This document shows, piece by piece, positions 26,338 to 35,331 of a stretch of 64,000 nucleotides of DNA; within the stretch, counting starts at the first letter, position 1, and every line of letters begins with the position of its first letter. The notes under the pieces are model-generated. The model was not told the origin of the DNA and did not search any database. It saw nothing but the letters and a program-made list of their open reading frames with translations. Source of the DNA: CAVYXA01 sp963846775 (lineage in GTDB: Bacteria; Verrucomicrobiota; Verrucomicrobiia; Chthoniobacterales; UBA10450). A program made the translations under genes and the position numbers. The DNA lies in the NCBI GenBank assembly GCA_963846775.1, contig CAWJXB010000004.1:1-64000 (forward strand), in the 5' to 3' direction.

Positions 26338-26802
26338 TTAGTAAATGTACGGCGCGGGCAGTTGAAACGCGTTTTTGATGATCTCGATCCGTGGCTTGGC
26401 CTTTTCGAGCAGCAGCACTTCCACGACGTCGAACCGAAATAGAATGTCGGGATTATCGAGCATGCGCAGCCAGGCGAGACCGCCGCGTGCGATTCGCTTC
26501 TGTTTCCGGCGATCCACTGCCGCAATCGGCCGGCCGAAATCTTCGCGTGTCCGGGTCTTTACTTCGACAAACACGAGCGTGTCGTGATCGCGACAAACCA
26601 GGTCGATTTCACCGCCGGTGCGTCCGCGAAAATTGCGAAACAGAATCTTGTAACCGTTACGCCGGAGGTGCCGGGAGGCTAATTTTTCGCCGCGCGCCCC
26701 GCGCCGCAGATGCTGTGGTCTCGACCAGACCTTCGAGAGCGAGAAGCGGTTGCGCCACCGGCTCGAAAGATCGGCGATGGATCGGGCAAGGGCCGAATTC
26801 AT
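26338..26802 (-). CDS. yraN: YraN-family (UPF0102) nuclease-like protein
   Basis: The core reads GEIDLVCRDHDTLVFVEVKTR, with Asp, Glu and Lys in the PD-(D/E)xK-like order. Other family blocks are RRGARGEKLAS, GYKILFRNFRGRTG and RRKQKR. The first 30 residues (MNSALARSIADLSSRWRNRF) are extra to the family. They lie inside the 3' end of rnhB, read in another frame. I found no ATG, GTG or TTG between that first ATG and the conserved part, so the 146-nt overlap appears obligatory. The role of the family is unknown. A DNA-processing function is inferred from the fold. Confidence 0.85.
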   Translation of the reverse strand: MNSALARSIADLSSRWRNRFSLSKVWSRPQHLRRGARGEKLASRHLRRNGYKILFRNFRGRTGGEIDLVCRDHDTLVFVEVKTRTREDFGRPIAAVDRRKQKRIARGGLAWLRMLDNPDILFRFDVVEVLLLEKAKPRIEIIKNAFQLPAPYIY

Positions 26803-27355
26803 GGAGCCTCAACAAGTGCAGTTCGGTGCCATAACCTTTATGCTGACCAAAACCATACTGTGGAAACTTGGCACAGAAGTCACGCATGATTCGGTCGCGC
26901 GTGACTTTCGCAATCACGCTGGCGGCGGCGATGCTTTGGCTGAGGCAATCACCTTCGACAATCGCAGTTTGGGGAATCGGGAACGGGACAACCGGCAGCC
27001 CGTCGATCAAGACGTGCTCGGGTGGAGCGAGCAGCATTTCAACGGCAATACGCATCGCGCGATGCGACGCGCGTAGAATATTGATGCGATCAATCTCGAT
27101 CGAGTCCACCACGCCGACGCTCCAGCTGATGTCGACGTTGCTCGTCAGCTCGACACAAATTTTTTCGCGTAATTCCGGCGCCAGTTGCTTTGAATCATTG
27201 AGTTTCCGATGCCGAAATTTTTCAGGAAGAATGACCGCGGCCGCGACGACCGGCCCGGCTAGCGCGCCGCGCCCCGCTTCGTCGATCCCCCCGATGCGCG
27301 TAACGCCGATCGCGCGCAATTTTTTTTCATGCCGAAATCCGCAGCGCCGATACAT
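26657..27355 (-). CDS. rnhB: ribonuclease HII
   Basis: RNase HII cleaves RNA in RNA-DNA hybrids. The family blocks are GGIDEAGRGALAGPVV (with catalytic Asp-Glu), VILPEKFRHRKLNDSKQL, IDGLPV, and SQSIAAASVIAKVTRDR followed by YGFGQHKGYGT. The product is 233 residues from ATG 27353-27355; a TTG one codon earlier is less likely. After the usual end (HRRSFEPV) about 37 residues continue in Ala, Arg and Leu, overlapping the start of yraN on the same strand in another frame. It has no sign of damage. A stretch of GCTGAAAA words lies just upstream of its start. Confidence 0.95.
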   Translation of the reverse strand: MYRRCGFRHEKKLRAIGVTRIGGIDEAGRGALAGPVVAAAVILPEKFRHRKLNDSKQLAPELREKICVELTSNVDISWSVGVVDSIEIDRINILRASHRAMRIAVEMLLAPPEHVLIDGLPVVPFPIPQTAIVEGDCLSQSIAAASVIAKVTRDRIMRDFCAKFPQYGFGQHKGYGTELHLLRLHEFGPCPIHRRSFEPVAQPLLALEGLVETTASAARGARRKISLPAPPA

Positions 27356-27360
27356 CAAGG

Positions 27361-27446
27361 GAAAATACTGAAAAGCTGGAACGCTGAAAATCTGAAAAAT
27401 CCCTGAGGGCTGAAATCCGAAATCCGAAGCTCGAAAATCGAAAGAA
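27361..27446. repeat. GCTGAAAA-word repeat, copy 1
   Basis: Words ACTGAAAAGCTGG, CGCTGAAAATCTGAAAA and GGCTGAAATCCGAAATCCG run in one direction. Related words follow the VPDTG-type genes at 59266-59297 and 60416-60474. Confidence 0.6.
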
Positions 27447-27602
27447 GTACGAATGAATCAAGCACAAATTAAAGGCCTCTGCTCAGTGCGACTGCAGGCC
27501 AGCCGCACCACGACGCCGCCTGCCTTGGCAACCGGAGCGGTTGCCCTCCAATGATTCGGACCCCGGGGTTTTCGACTTGGAGTTTGCAAGAAACGATCTG
27601 AG

Positions 27603-27629
27603 AACTTGACCGGTTTAACCGGTCAAGTT
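27603..27629. repeat. 27-bp near-perfect palindrome, copy 1
   Basis: The 13-bp arm AACTTGACCGGTT and its reverse complement are separated by one T. The element lies 33 bp past the stop of the gene at 27663. An identical copy lies at 60784-60810. As RNA it folds to an 11-bp stem with a 5-nt loop, and it could terminate transcription from either side. Confidence 0.85.
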
Positions 27630-27662
27630 TAGCGAGGCATTGTGGTGCTACACGCGTGGCCT

Positions 27663-28361
27663 TCAGCAAGCTCGGATGAAATCGGCCAACGCGCGGGCCA
27701 ACCGGTTTCGCGCGCGGTGAACAGTACGAGCGAATTGAACCAATCTCGGAAGGCGACCTGGATGAAGCGTGAAGAAACCGGCGAATTTCGCGAAGTCGGT
27801 TTTTTGTCGGGCGAGATCGAATAAGATCTCCGGGGGCGCGGGAAATGGATGCGCCGGCGTATCTGTGATCACGCGCAGCGATAATAGAAGTAACTCGTGC
27901 TCGGCGCAGGCCCGCGCGATAAACTTTGTCTCCATATCGACTGCAACTGTGCCAGTTTCGCTTGCCATTTTCTTTCGATCTTCGGCGGAGCAGATCATGT
28001 TTGAGGCGGTGTAAAGATCGGCGCTGTGAATGGTCCATTTCGCGATGACTGGGCCAAGGTTGTCCAGCGGCGCGGTGGAGAAATTCTTCGCCAGCAGCAG
28101 AACGCCCGGACGCAGCTCGTTTGTCAGGGAACCGGCGAAGCCCGCGCTGATCAACAAATTGAATGGGCGATCTTGGAGAAAGCGGGTCAGTCGCTCGCGG
28201 GAAACCTTTTCGCCGACGCCCGTGTGCAGCACTTGAATTGGTTGATGGTCGATGTTGCCGGAAATGATCGAGAGGGCGCCTTCGTTCTGCCGTTTTCGAT
28301 GGCGCAGCGAACGGACGAAGGCCGAGCTCTCCGCCGGTAACGCAAACGTGACTGCAATCAC
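27663..28361 (-). CDS. nucleoside phosphorylase / nucleosidase family protein
   Basis: This 232-residue protein belongs to the PNP/UDP phosphorylase superfamily. The N-terminus MIAVTFALPAESSAF and the block LISAGFAGSLTNELRPG match 5'-methylthioadenosine/S-adenosylhomocysteine nucleosidase-like enzymes. VAVDMETKFIARAC contains the Glu that binds the ribose, and VITDTPAHP follows as in the family. The C-terminal 40 residues are unusually rich in Arg and Ala. The exact substrate (purine nucleoside, MTA or a hopanoid-linked nucleoside) is not decided. It is cytoplasmic. It is co-translated with the upstream anti-sigma-like gene by a 4-nt overlap. Confidence 0.78.
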   Translation of the reverse strand: MIAVTFALPAESSAFVRSLRHRKRQNEGALSIISGNIDHQPIQVLHTGVGEKVSRERLTRFLQDRPFNLLISAGFAGSLTNELRPGVLLLAKNFSTAPLDNLGPVIAKWTIHSADLYTASNMICSAEDRKKMASETGTVAVDMETKFIARACAEHELLLLSLRVITDTPAHPFPAPPEILFDLARQKTDFAKFAGFFTLHPGRLPRLVQFARTVHRARNRLARALADFIRAC

Positions 28362-29038
28362 TTTGGCGCACGAGCTGTATCCACGACGTGGATGACGAAA
28401 CTGGTCTCGGTGTCCTGGGTTGGCGTCTCGGCCGGGGAAGAGGCAGCGGGCGAGATGTTACCGATCGCGGCTATGGCATTTCGAAATTCTGAGACGCGAC
28501 TGGATGGAATATCGGCCAGCACCGTGAGGCGATGAGTGTCGGGGAGTCCTTTGGTCGCCGAACTGCCAATTCGATTCGCCGCTGCGACTACTTCATCGGC
28601 GGCGGAATTGAGATGCCCGGCCAAGACCGAAACCGTGACTTCATTTATGCCTAACGAAGGCGGCGGCGTCAGCGCAGCTGCCGCCGCCTGTTCGAGCGAT
28701 TTCGAGATTTGTTCCCGGGTTTGTTTTTCCAGCAAGGCGCGATTTGGATTTTTGCCTTCATGACGTGCGATGATCCAAAGCCCGGCACCGACGTTGACAG
28801 CCGTGAGAATGATGAAGACCAACCCGATCCGTAGTGCCATTCTCCGGCCGCGCTCGGCTGTTCCCAAATCGGCCAAAACTACCTCGCGCGAATCGCCGCT
28901 AATACTGGCGTGAATGCGCCGCGCGACTGCCAACTCCCGCTGCAATTGTGGATCGGCGATGATCCGGTCCTCGAGCTCGGCCCGCTCGCTTCGAGAAAGT
29001 TTACCGTCGAGATAGTCAAAAAGCTTGTCAGGATTCAT
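28358..29038 (-). CDS. anti-sigma-factor-like single-pass membrane protein
   Basis: This 226-residue protein starts with a helical domain (LFDYLDGKLSRSERAELEDR) and then DPQLQRELAVARR, the pattern of zinc-free anti-sigma factor domains. One membrane helix (IGLVFIILTAVNVGAGLWII) comes near residue 80. An outer part of about 130 residues follows. No sigma-factor gene is adjacent, so its target is unknown. The gene starts a two-gene unit with the nucleoside phosphorylase-like gene. The function is inferred from the N-terminal pattern only. Confidence 0.6.
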   Translation of the reverse strand: MNPDKLFDYLDGKLSRSERAELEDRIIADPQLQRELAVARRIHASISGDSREVVLADLGTAERGRRMALRIGLVFIILTAVNVGAGLWIIARHEGKNPNRALLEKQTREQISKSLEQAAAAALTPPPSLGINEVTVSVLAGHLNSAADEVVAAANRIGSSATKGLPDTHRLTVLADIPSSRVSEFRNAIAAIGNISPAASSPAETPTQDTETSFVIHVVDTARAPK

Positions 29039-29061
29039 AAGGCTTCAAAGCATCAGCCAGA

Positions 29062-29186
29062 TGTCATTCTGAGCGGAGCGAAGAATCTTCAGTCATGTTG
29101 TATCCGTGCTCCAGGAACAATCATGGAGATGTTTCCAGACCTTCGCATAAAGCTACGGCTTGGCAGGCGCCTCGCTCAACATGACA
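29062..29186. repeat. TGTCATTCTGAGCG-type inverted-repeat element
   Basis: The left arm TGTCATTCTGAGCGGAG (29062-29078) is mirrored near 29170-29186, whose reverse complement begins TGTCATGTTGAGCGAGG. It lies in the 253-bp divergent space before the tamB-like gene. This kind of intergenic repeat is common in several bacterial phyla. Confidence 0.75.
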
Positions 29187-29291
29187 GGGCGATTGATGAA
29201 ATCCATACGCAACACGTCCTATATGTCTCAGGAAATGCATCTGTCACGCACTCGTTTGCTCGTTGGGTGACGAAGAATAGAGTAGGTTCAC

Positions 29292-32200
29292 GTGGGAGAG
29301 ATTGATCAGCCAGGCGCGCCGAGGCCGCGGCGACGATGGTTCGGTCGCCGCCGGGCGAAGCTTGCCTTCGCGTTTTGCCTCGTTTTGCTCGTGCTGTTCC
29401 ATCGGCCAATCTTGTTAGGCCTGGGTCGGCTGATCGTGCGGCATTACGCCGCTAAGGAACACTTGAAGCTCGATTTCCGGCTCGAAGGCAACGTCTTCAC
29501 CAGCGTAACCGCCCGCAATCTGCATGCGGTGCCAATTGGTCCGACCGACATCGAGTCCATTGATGCCGATCTGGTTCGTGTCGACTACAATGTTTTTGCG
29601 CTGATCCGCCACGGGCTGCGGAGTCTTTTCACGGATGCAGAAGCCCGCTCCACGCGAATCGTGATCAATCCGGCCAAAGCCGTTCCGAAAAAAAAGCAGC
29701 GTGGCAAACTGGAGTTGCCGGCATTTTTTCCCGAGCGACTCAAGCTGTCCGATGTGACGCTGGTGATCCGCAACGAGCCTCACGATTTTTTTCTGCAGCA
29801 TGTCGATCTTGATTTGAATCCAGCCGGGCCGGGCGAACTGCGGATCGCCCGTTTGCAACTGCCGGACGGTCAGGCATGGTCGAACATTTCCGCCGGGACT
29901 TCGTATGCCGGCAAGAATTTGGTTTTGCGCGGGCTTCTGCTGACAGATCAGGACAAGATCGATTTGCTCAACGTCGATGCTTCGCAGATTCAAAGGAAGA
30001 CGCTGGCGCTTAAACTAGAAGCGACGATCGGCGGCGGCAAAGCGTCGGGCGCGGCACAGTGGATCGAGCGTCGGTCCTCGCTCGCAAGCGAAATGGAATT
30101 GCACACGAACCATGTTTCAGTCGATGCGCTCAACAAATACGCGAATCTGCCAAAAGGATTTCTCGGTGGTGAGATCGACAAAATCGATGCGAATTTCTCC
30201 GGCGATCTGGGCTCGCCCAAAACCTGGGTTGGTTCGATCGTGGCGGAGCTAACGAATTTGCAAACCCGAGGAATCAGTTTCGACAAGGGTTTGCTCAAGG
30301 TCGTCGCCCAGAATGGCAGTGCGCGGATTGAATCGGGCGATTTTGTGCAGGGCGAAAACCATCTTTACCTTCGTGGTCAATCGCAGTTGCCCGAGAGAAC
30401 CGAAGAGCTGCCGCGCAGTCCGACGGTAATGGAAATCACGGCGGCGGCGCTTGATTTGGGCAGGCTCACGGCAAACGCGAGCGAACCGCTCTCAGGAGTG
30501 GCCAAGCTTGATGGCAGGATCGAGGTCAAAAACGCAAAACTTCAGGCGACGTTTCTTGCTTCAGCGGCAGCGGTCGGTTTCAGAGACGGGACGGTGGAAA
30601 GCGTGACGGCGAACATGCGAGCGTCGAAGAGCATGGCTCGGTCGACCGAAGAGAAACCGTGGTTCACCGATTTTGATTCGGAGGCGAACGTCGAAGCGAA
30701 AAATATTCGTTACCGCGAATATCTGTTTGATTCGGCTGACGCATCGCTGGTCGCGGCGAACGATCTGGTAACGCTGAAACGGCTGAGTGTGCGATGCCAG
30801 ACTAACGAGCTGAGCGTGATCGGTCGGTACCGTTTGCCGGAAAATCTCCGCCAGATTGCTGCGACCGATGCCGATATCGATGTGGAGTTGAACGCGACAG
30901 AGCTCGGCGATTTCTGGGTAGGGAATACGGCCGATAAGACGACCGGGGCGGTCCAATTAACGGCGCAAATCGATTGGAGAAATCGGCAGGCAAACGGCCA
31001 ATTGTCGATCTTCGGCTCGAATCTGAAGAGGGAGGGCCTGGCAGTGAATCAACTGAGCGCGCAGGGTTCGATTTGGAACAGCACGATTTATGTGAACGAT
31101 TTCACCGCCTGGTTGAACAAGAAAGATTTTGTGGGCGGAAGCGGAACGATCGAGTCGCGGGCGCCGTTTCGTTACAGCGGAAAAGTCTCAGCGAATGTGG
31201 CGGACGTAGCGACACTCCGGCCGGTGGTGCGCGGTGAAAACGCAATGAGCGGCGCCCTGGCGGTGAACTGGGAAGGAAGCGGCGAAGCGCGAACGTTTAA
31301 CAATGCCGGGAAACTGCACCTGCGTTTCAGCAACGGACGTTACGCCGATTTGCAACAGCTTCAGGCCGCGATCGACGCGAGTTACTCCGCCGATGGTTTG
31401 GACGCGCCACTCATTTTCCTCTCGAGCAATCGGATGGATTTCCAAACGATTGCGCAAACAAAAGGTGAGACGCTTGAGATCAGCAAGATCGCGTTGAATC
31501 AGGGAAAGTCGAAATACGCGAGCGGTTACGTGTCGATTCCTTTCATCTGGAAAAATCTGGGCACGAACAAGCCCGTCACTCCGCCTAACGGAAATGTGAC
31601 AGCATTTTTTCAGTCGGAGAACATCGACATCAAGAAACTGTTTGAAGATTTTGGGGCGAAACCGCCGGCTTCGGGCGTGCTGAATGTGAAACTCGACGCG
31701 AAAGGGACGGTGGCGGATTTGAAGGCACGGCTCGATCTGCAAATACGCGAACTGCGAAGCGTGGACGCGCCAAAGTTGGAGCCAGCGACATTCGACCTCA
31801 CCGCGCAAGCCGAACACGATCAGCTGGCGATGACGGGTAAACTTCAGCAGGCGCGGATCCAGCCGATGGAGCTGAGCGGCAACATGCCATTCGATATTCC
31901 AAAGATTGTGCGCGCGCGAAAAATTCCCGACGATACCCCGCTCGCGGGCAAGCTTCGTTTGCCGCGCAGTTCGGTAAATTTTGTCCGGCAATTCATCCCA
32001 GACATTGAGACAATCGACGGCGATCTGGCGGCGAATGTCGATCTGGGCGGCCAATTCGGACATCCGGTTCTGCGTGGAAACGCGGAGATGGCGGTGAACT
32101 TGGCGCGATTCACAAACGTGAGCTTGCCGACGCTGCGCGATTTTAAAATGCGCCTGACCTTTGCCGATAACGCGTTCACGCTGGAGCGCGTTGGCGGCGA

Positions 32201-33164
32201 GCTGGCGGGGGGAAGATTTACCATGTCTGGGCGCGTTACCTTTCCGAAGATCACGGAAGCGAACCTCGATTTGAAACTCAAAGCGGACAGCGTCTTGCTC
32301 GCGCGGAACGACACCCTGACCGCGCGCGCCGATGCCGATCTAAAAATCACCGGGCCGTTTACGGGAGCGAATGTGACCGGGACTCTCGCGCTAACAAATA
32401 GCCAGTTTTTGAAAAACATCGACCTCATTCCGATCGGACTGCCGGGCCGGCCCGTGCCGCAACCCGGCGCGGGAGAGCCAGAGTTTTCCATTCCCGACCG
32501 GCCCTTGCGCGACTGGAAATTCGATGTGGCGGTGAAGACGAAGGACCCGGTATTGATTCGCGGAAATCTCGCGGTCGGCAACGCCATCTGCGATTTGCAC
32601 CTAACGGGAACGGGTTTCCACCCCGGTCTGAGTGGAACGATTCGCCTGCAAAATGTCGATGCGACACTGCCGTTTAGCCGATTGTCGGTCTCGTATGGTT
32701 TTCTCTATTTCGATCCGAGCGACTCGTTCAACCCGAAGATCGATATGCACGGCACGTCGATCGTCCGCGATTACACCATCCGCGCTTATGTCTATGGCAG
32801 AATCGAGTCGCCCGAGGCCGTTTTCACGAGCGAGCCCCCGTTGCCGCAGGAGGACATTATTTCCTTGCTCGCAACCGGGACAACACGACAGGAATTGACC
32901 GGAGACAACAGTGTGCTCGCGGGTCGGGCAGCGATGTTGCTGGTCCAACAGCTCTACGTGAAAATTTTCAAGAAAGGCCAGGCGGCACAAAGCAATACCG
33001 TTTTCGACCGGCTCGATCTGGACGTTGGCCAGGTCGATCCGCGCACCGGGCAGCGGCGGGCGACGGCACATTTCAAGATAAACGATCAATGGGTGTTGCT
33101 GGGCGACCTCGAAGTGGGCGGCGATTTTCGCGGGATGGTAAAGTATTTGATCCGGTTTCGGTGA
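29292..33164 (+). CDS. tamB: TamB-like translocation and assembly module protein (AsmA/DUF490)
   Basis: This 1290-residue protein has one N-terminal membrane anchor (LAFAFCLVLLVLFHRPILL, near residue 25). A very long beta-rich periplasmic part follows, of the kind that forms a hydrophobic groove between inner and outer membranes. The C-terminal DUF490 domain includes LLVQQLYVKIFKK, then RLDLDVGQVDP and the final GGDFRGMVKYLIRF, the part that contacts the Omp85 partner. It starts at GTG 29292. The stop is 1 bp from the BamA/TamA-like start, so both are made together. It probably serves phospholipid transport or outer-membrane protein insertion, as in TamAB systems. Confidence 0.87.
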   Translation: MGEIDQPGAPRPRRRWFGRRRAKLAFAFCLVLLVLFHRPILLGLGRLIVRHYAAKEHLKLDFRLEGNVFTSVTARNLHAVPIGPTDIESIDADLVRVDYNVFALIRHGLRSLFTDAEARSTRIVINPAKAVPKKKQRGKLELPAFFPERLKLSDVTLVIRNEPHDFFLQHVDLDLNPAGPGELRIARLQLPDGQAWSNISAGTSYAGKNLVLRGLLLTDQDKIDLLNVDASQIQRKTLALKLEATIGGGKASGAAQWIERRSSLASEMELHTNHVSVDALNKYANLPKGFLGGEIDKIDANFSGDLGSPKTWVGSIVAELTNLQTRGISFDKGLLKVVAQNGSARIESGDFVQGENHLYLRGQSQLPERTEELPRSPTVMEITAAALDLGRLTANASEPLSGVAKLDGRIEVKNAKLQATFLASAAAVGFRDGTVESVTANMRASKSMARSTEEKPWFTDFDSEANVEAKNIRYREYLFDSADASLVAANDLVTLKRLSVRCQTNELSVIGRYRLPENLRQIAATDADIDVELNATELGDFWVGNTADKTTGAVQLTAQIDWRNRQANGQLSIFGSNLKREGLAVNQLSAQGSIWNSTIYVNDFTAWLNKKDFVGGSGTIESRAPFRYSGKVSANVADVATLRPVVRGENAMSGALAVNWEGSGEARTFNNAGKLHLRFSNGRYADLQQLQAAIDASYSADGLDAPLIFLSSNRMDFQTIAQTKGETLEISKIALNQGKSKYASGYVSIPFIWKNLGTNKPVTPPNGNVTAFFQSENIDIKKLFEDFGAKPPASGVLNVKLDAKGTVADLKARLDLQIRELRSVDAPKLEPATFDLTAQAEHDQLAMTGKLQQARIQPMELSGNMPFDIPKIVRARKIPDDTPLAGKLRLPRSSVNFVRQFIPDIETIDGDLAANVDLGGQFGHPVLRGNAEMAVNLARFTNVSLPTLRDFKMRLTFADNAFTLERVGGELAGGRFTMSGRVTFPKITEANLDLKLKADSVLLARNDTLTARADADLKITGPFTGANVTGTLALTNSQFLKNIDLIPIGLPGRPVPQPGAGEPEFSIPDRPLRDWKFDVAVKTKDPVLIRGNLAVGNAICDLHLTGTGFHPGLSGTIRLQNVDATLPFSRLSVSYGFLYFDPSDSFNPKIDMHGTSIVRDYTIRAYVYGRIESPEAVFTSEPPLPQEDIISLLATGTTRQELTGDNSVLAGRAAMLLVQQLYVKIFKKGQAAQSNTVFDRLDLDVGQVDPRTGQRRATAHFKINDQWVLLGDLEVGGDFRGMVKYLIRFR

Positions 33165-33165
33165 G

Positions 33166-35331
33166 ATGAAGCGCGCCCTTCTCTCTCTTTTTTCCATCGT
33201 CGCGCTGGCAGCAACGCTCTCTGCCCAAACGGCTCTCGATGTTCCAAAGCCGGAAGAAAAGGCGAAAACGGAGCGAACGGTGAAAAAGACGCAGGAGAAA
33301 ATTGCGCAACGGGCGGCCGTGATTGAGTTCCGCGGTCAGCAAACGTTCGCGGAAAAAGATTTGCGTTCCCAGCTGAAGGAGCAGATCGCGACGATCGATC
33401 AGTATGGGCTAACCGCGGCGCGGGCGGATGATCTCGCGTTTTTTCTCGAGCTTGTTTACCGGAAGCACGGCTTCGCCAAAGTCGATGTGCATTACGCGAT
33501 TCAATCGGGCGATCGTCTCCGGCTCGATATCCACGAAGGTCCGCGGATCAAGCTAGGCCAAGTGATCTTTGAAGGGAACGCCAAAGAGCCGGCGGAGAAA
33601 CTTTTCGATTTCGCGGTCGGGCCTACTCGCGAGCGATATTCGCGTTTGGAAAAGAGCCTGCCGTTTGTCGAAGCCGATCTGCGCGAAGGCGCGGACTTAG
33701 TTCGCCGATTTTACGTTGCGGAGGGTTTTCTCGATGTCGTGGTCGATCCTCCACGTTGCGTCTATCGCGATGACACGGTGGAGGCGACAATTCCGATCCA
33801 CGAAGGGAGACAATACTTCTTCGGCAATGTCGCTTTCTCCGGCCAGAAAATCTACGATGCGGAAGCGTTGCGCGGACAAATGGTCGATCTATTGCAGCGA
33901 CCTTACACCGAGGCCCGCGTAGCCGATATTCCGCGGCGGCTGCAAGCGTATTTCAAATCGCGCGGCTATTACGATGTGAAAGTAACGGCGACGGGCGCCC
34001 CGGAGGCGGCCAGCGATGGGCACGTGCCGGTACAGGTCGCGATTTCAGCCGGCCCGCTTTATCATTTTGATGGGGTTAGCGTGAGCGGGCTCCAGCGTTT
34101 GCGGCCGAGCTACGTCACAAAACGTTTTGCTCGTTTGCGGGGCAAGACTTATAGCCCGGAAGCGCTCGATGAACGGTTCCGGACCCTCATGCAAACGGGG
34201 CTGTTCAATGTCCTGCAAATCAAACCGGTGCCGATCGGCGACGACTTGTTGCGTCTCGAGATTGCGGCGGAAGAGGCCAAACCGAAGGAGTTTGGCGTGT
34301 CGGTTGGTTACGGCACTTTTCCGGGCGCGATTTTTGGGGTGCAATATCGCGACCGCGACATTTTCGGATATGGCCGGCCCATCACGACATCGGTGGAAAT
34401 CTCGCAGCGCAGCTATAAGGGTGAGATTCTCTATGAAGATCCGTTTTTCTTCGACACGGATTTCGCGTTCAAAGCTCGAGTAGCGGCGTTGACGTTCGAT
34501 TTCGATGGCTACTCCAAGTTCGAGTTGGGAGGGCGACTGGAGCTGACGCGTAAGATTGTCAAGCAAGACGAGGCGGGCATTGTGTTCGCCGTCCGCCATG
34601 TCGATGTTACGAGCGAAGGAATCAATCCAAGGTTTCTCGGGCCGACTTCGTATTTCGCGAATACGCTCGGGTTCACCAATACGCTCGATTTTCGCGATAG
34701 CCCGCTCGTTTCGCCGCGGGGGTTCATCATGAACAATACGCTCGATCTGGCGTTGAACGCTTTTGGGAGCGACATCGAGTTTGTCCGCGCGACTGCACGC
34801 GTTGGCTATTATCTTCCATTCGGCCCGAAGCCGCTCACACCGGGCGTGGTCGGCGACGTTAAAGACACGCCGCTGCAGCGTTGGTTTCATGGATCGTCGA
34901 TTGCGTTCGGGGCGCGAAGCGGTTTAATCCATTCCCTTACAACCAGCGGCGCGGATGAAGCGACCGAGATCCCGATCGACGAACGTTTCTTTAACGGCGG
35001 CAACAACACCGTGCGCAGCTTCGGCGAGCGCGACCTCGGCCCGCTCGATCCGAAAGGCAATCCGATCGGCGGCGAATTTTTTACAGTGTTCAATATTGAA
35101 TACACGTTTCCAATCATCGGGGAACTGCAGGGCGCGCTTTTCACCGATGCGGGGAATCTGCTACCGAGTTCTGAACATCCCAGCCTCGACGACATGCGAT
35201 ACGGCGTGGGCATGGGGTTGCGCTACAAACTGCCGATCGGCCCGATCCGGCTCGATTACGGATTCAATCCTGATCCGCACGAGCACGAAGATTCCGGCGC
35301 GTTCCATTTCAGTTTTGGCTTCGCCTTTTAA
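33166..35331 (+). CDS. Omp85-family outer membrane assembly protein (BamA/TamA-like)
   Basis: This 721-residue protein has a signal peptide (KRALLSLFSIVALAATLSAQ) and about five POTRA-like modules to residue 370. Blocks include RQYFFGNVAFSGQKIYD and PLYHFDGVSVSGLQRLRP. A 16-strand-type beta-barrel follows. The barrel ends in FHFSFGFAF, with the terminal Phe expected of outer-membrane proteins, and YKLPIGPIRLDYG is the conserved Omp85 strand. The large number of POTRAs is closer to BamA; the partner tamB-like gene speaks for TamA. It lies 1 bp after tamB. The repeat element at 35328 starts within its stop codon. Confidence 0.9.
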   Translation: MKRALLSLFSIVALAATLSAQTALDVPKPEEKAKTERTVKKTQEKIAQRAAVIEFRGQQTFAEKDLRSQLKEQIATIDQYGLTAARADDLAFFLELVYRKHGFAKVDVHYAIQSGDRLRLDIHEGPRIKLGQVIFEGNAKEPAEKLFDFAVGPTRERYSRLEKSLPFVEADLREGADLVRRFYVAEGFLDVVVDPPRCVYRDDTVEATIPIHEGRQYFFGNVAFSGQKIYDAEALRGQMVDLLQRPYTEARVADIPRRLQAYFKSRGYYDVKVTATGAPEAASDGHVPVQVAISAGPLYHFDGVSVSGLQRLRPSYVTKRFARLRGKTYSPEALDERFRTLMQTGLFNVLQIKPVPIGDDLLRLEIAAEEAKPKEFGVSVGYGTFPGAIFGVQYRDRDIFGYGRPITTSVEISQRSYKGEILYEDPFFFDTDFAFKARVAALTFDFDGYSKFELGGRLELTRKIVKQDEAGIVFAVRHVDVTSEGINPRFLGPTSYFANTLGFTNTLDFRDSPLVSPRGFIMNNTLDLALNAFGSDIEFVRATARVGYYLPFGPKPLTPGVVGDVKDTPLQRWFHGSSIAFGARSGLIHSLTTSGADEATEIPIDERFFNGGNNTVRSFGERDLGPLDPKGNPIGGEFFTVFNIEYTFPIIGELQGALFTDAGNLLPSSEHPSLDDMRYGVGMGLRYKLPIGPIRLDYGFNPDPHEHEDSGAFHFSFGFAF

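Larger units (their letters stand above)
27356..27662. other. 307-bp intergenic region with four palindromes or repeats
   Basis: No coding sequence is evident here. It holds a GCTGAAAA-word repeat (27361-27446), a GGCAACCG-GAG-CGGTTGCC hairpin (27527-27545), the short palindrome ACCCCGGGGT (27560-27569) and the 27-bp palindrome at 27603-27629. Termination of the nucleoside phosphorylase-like gene and the promoter of rnhB must both be in it. Confidence 0.6.

Noticed and set aside
31188..32063. 291-codon minus-strand ORF
   Set aside because: Antisense to the tamB-like gene; no domain seen.
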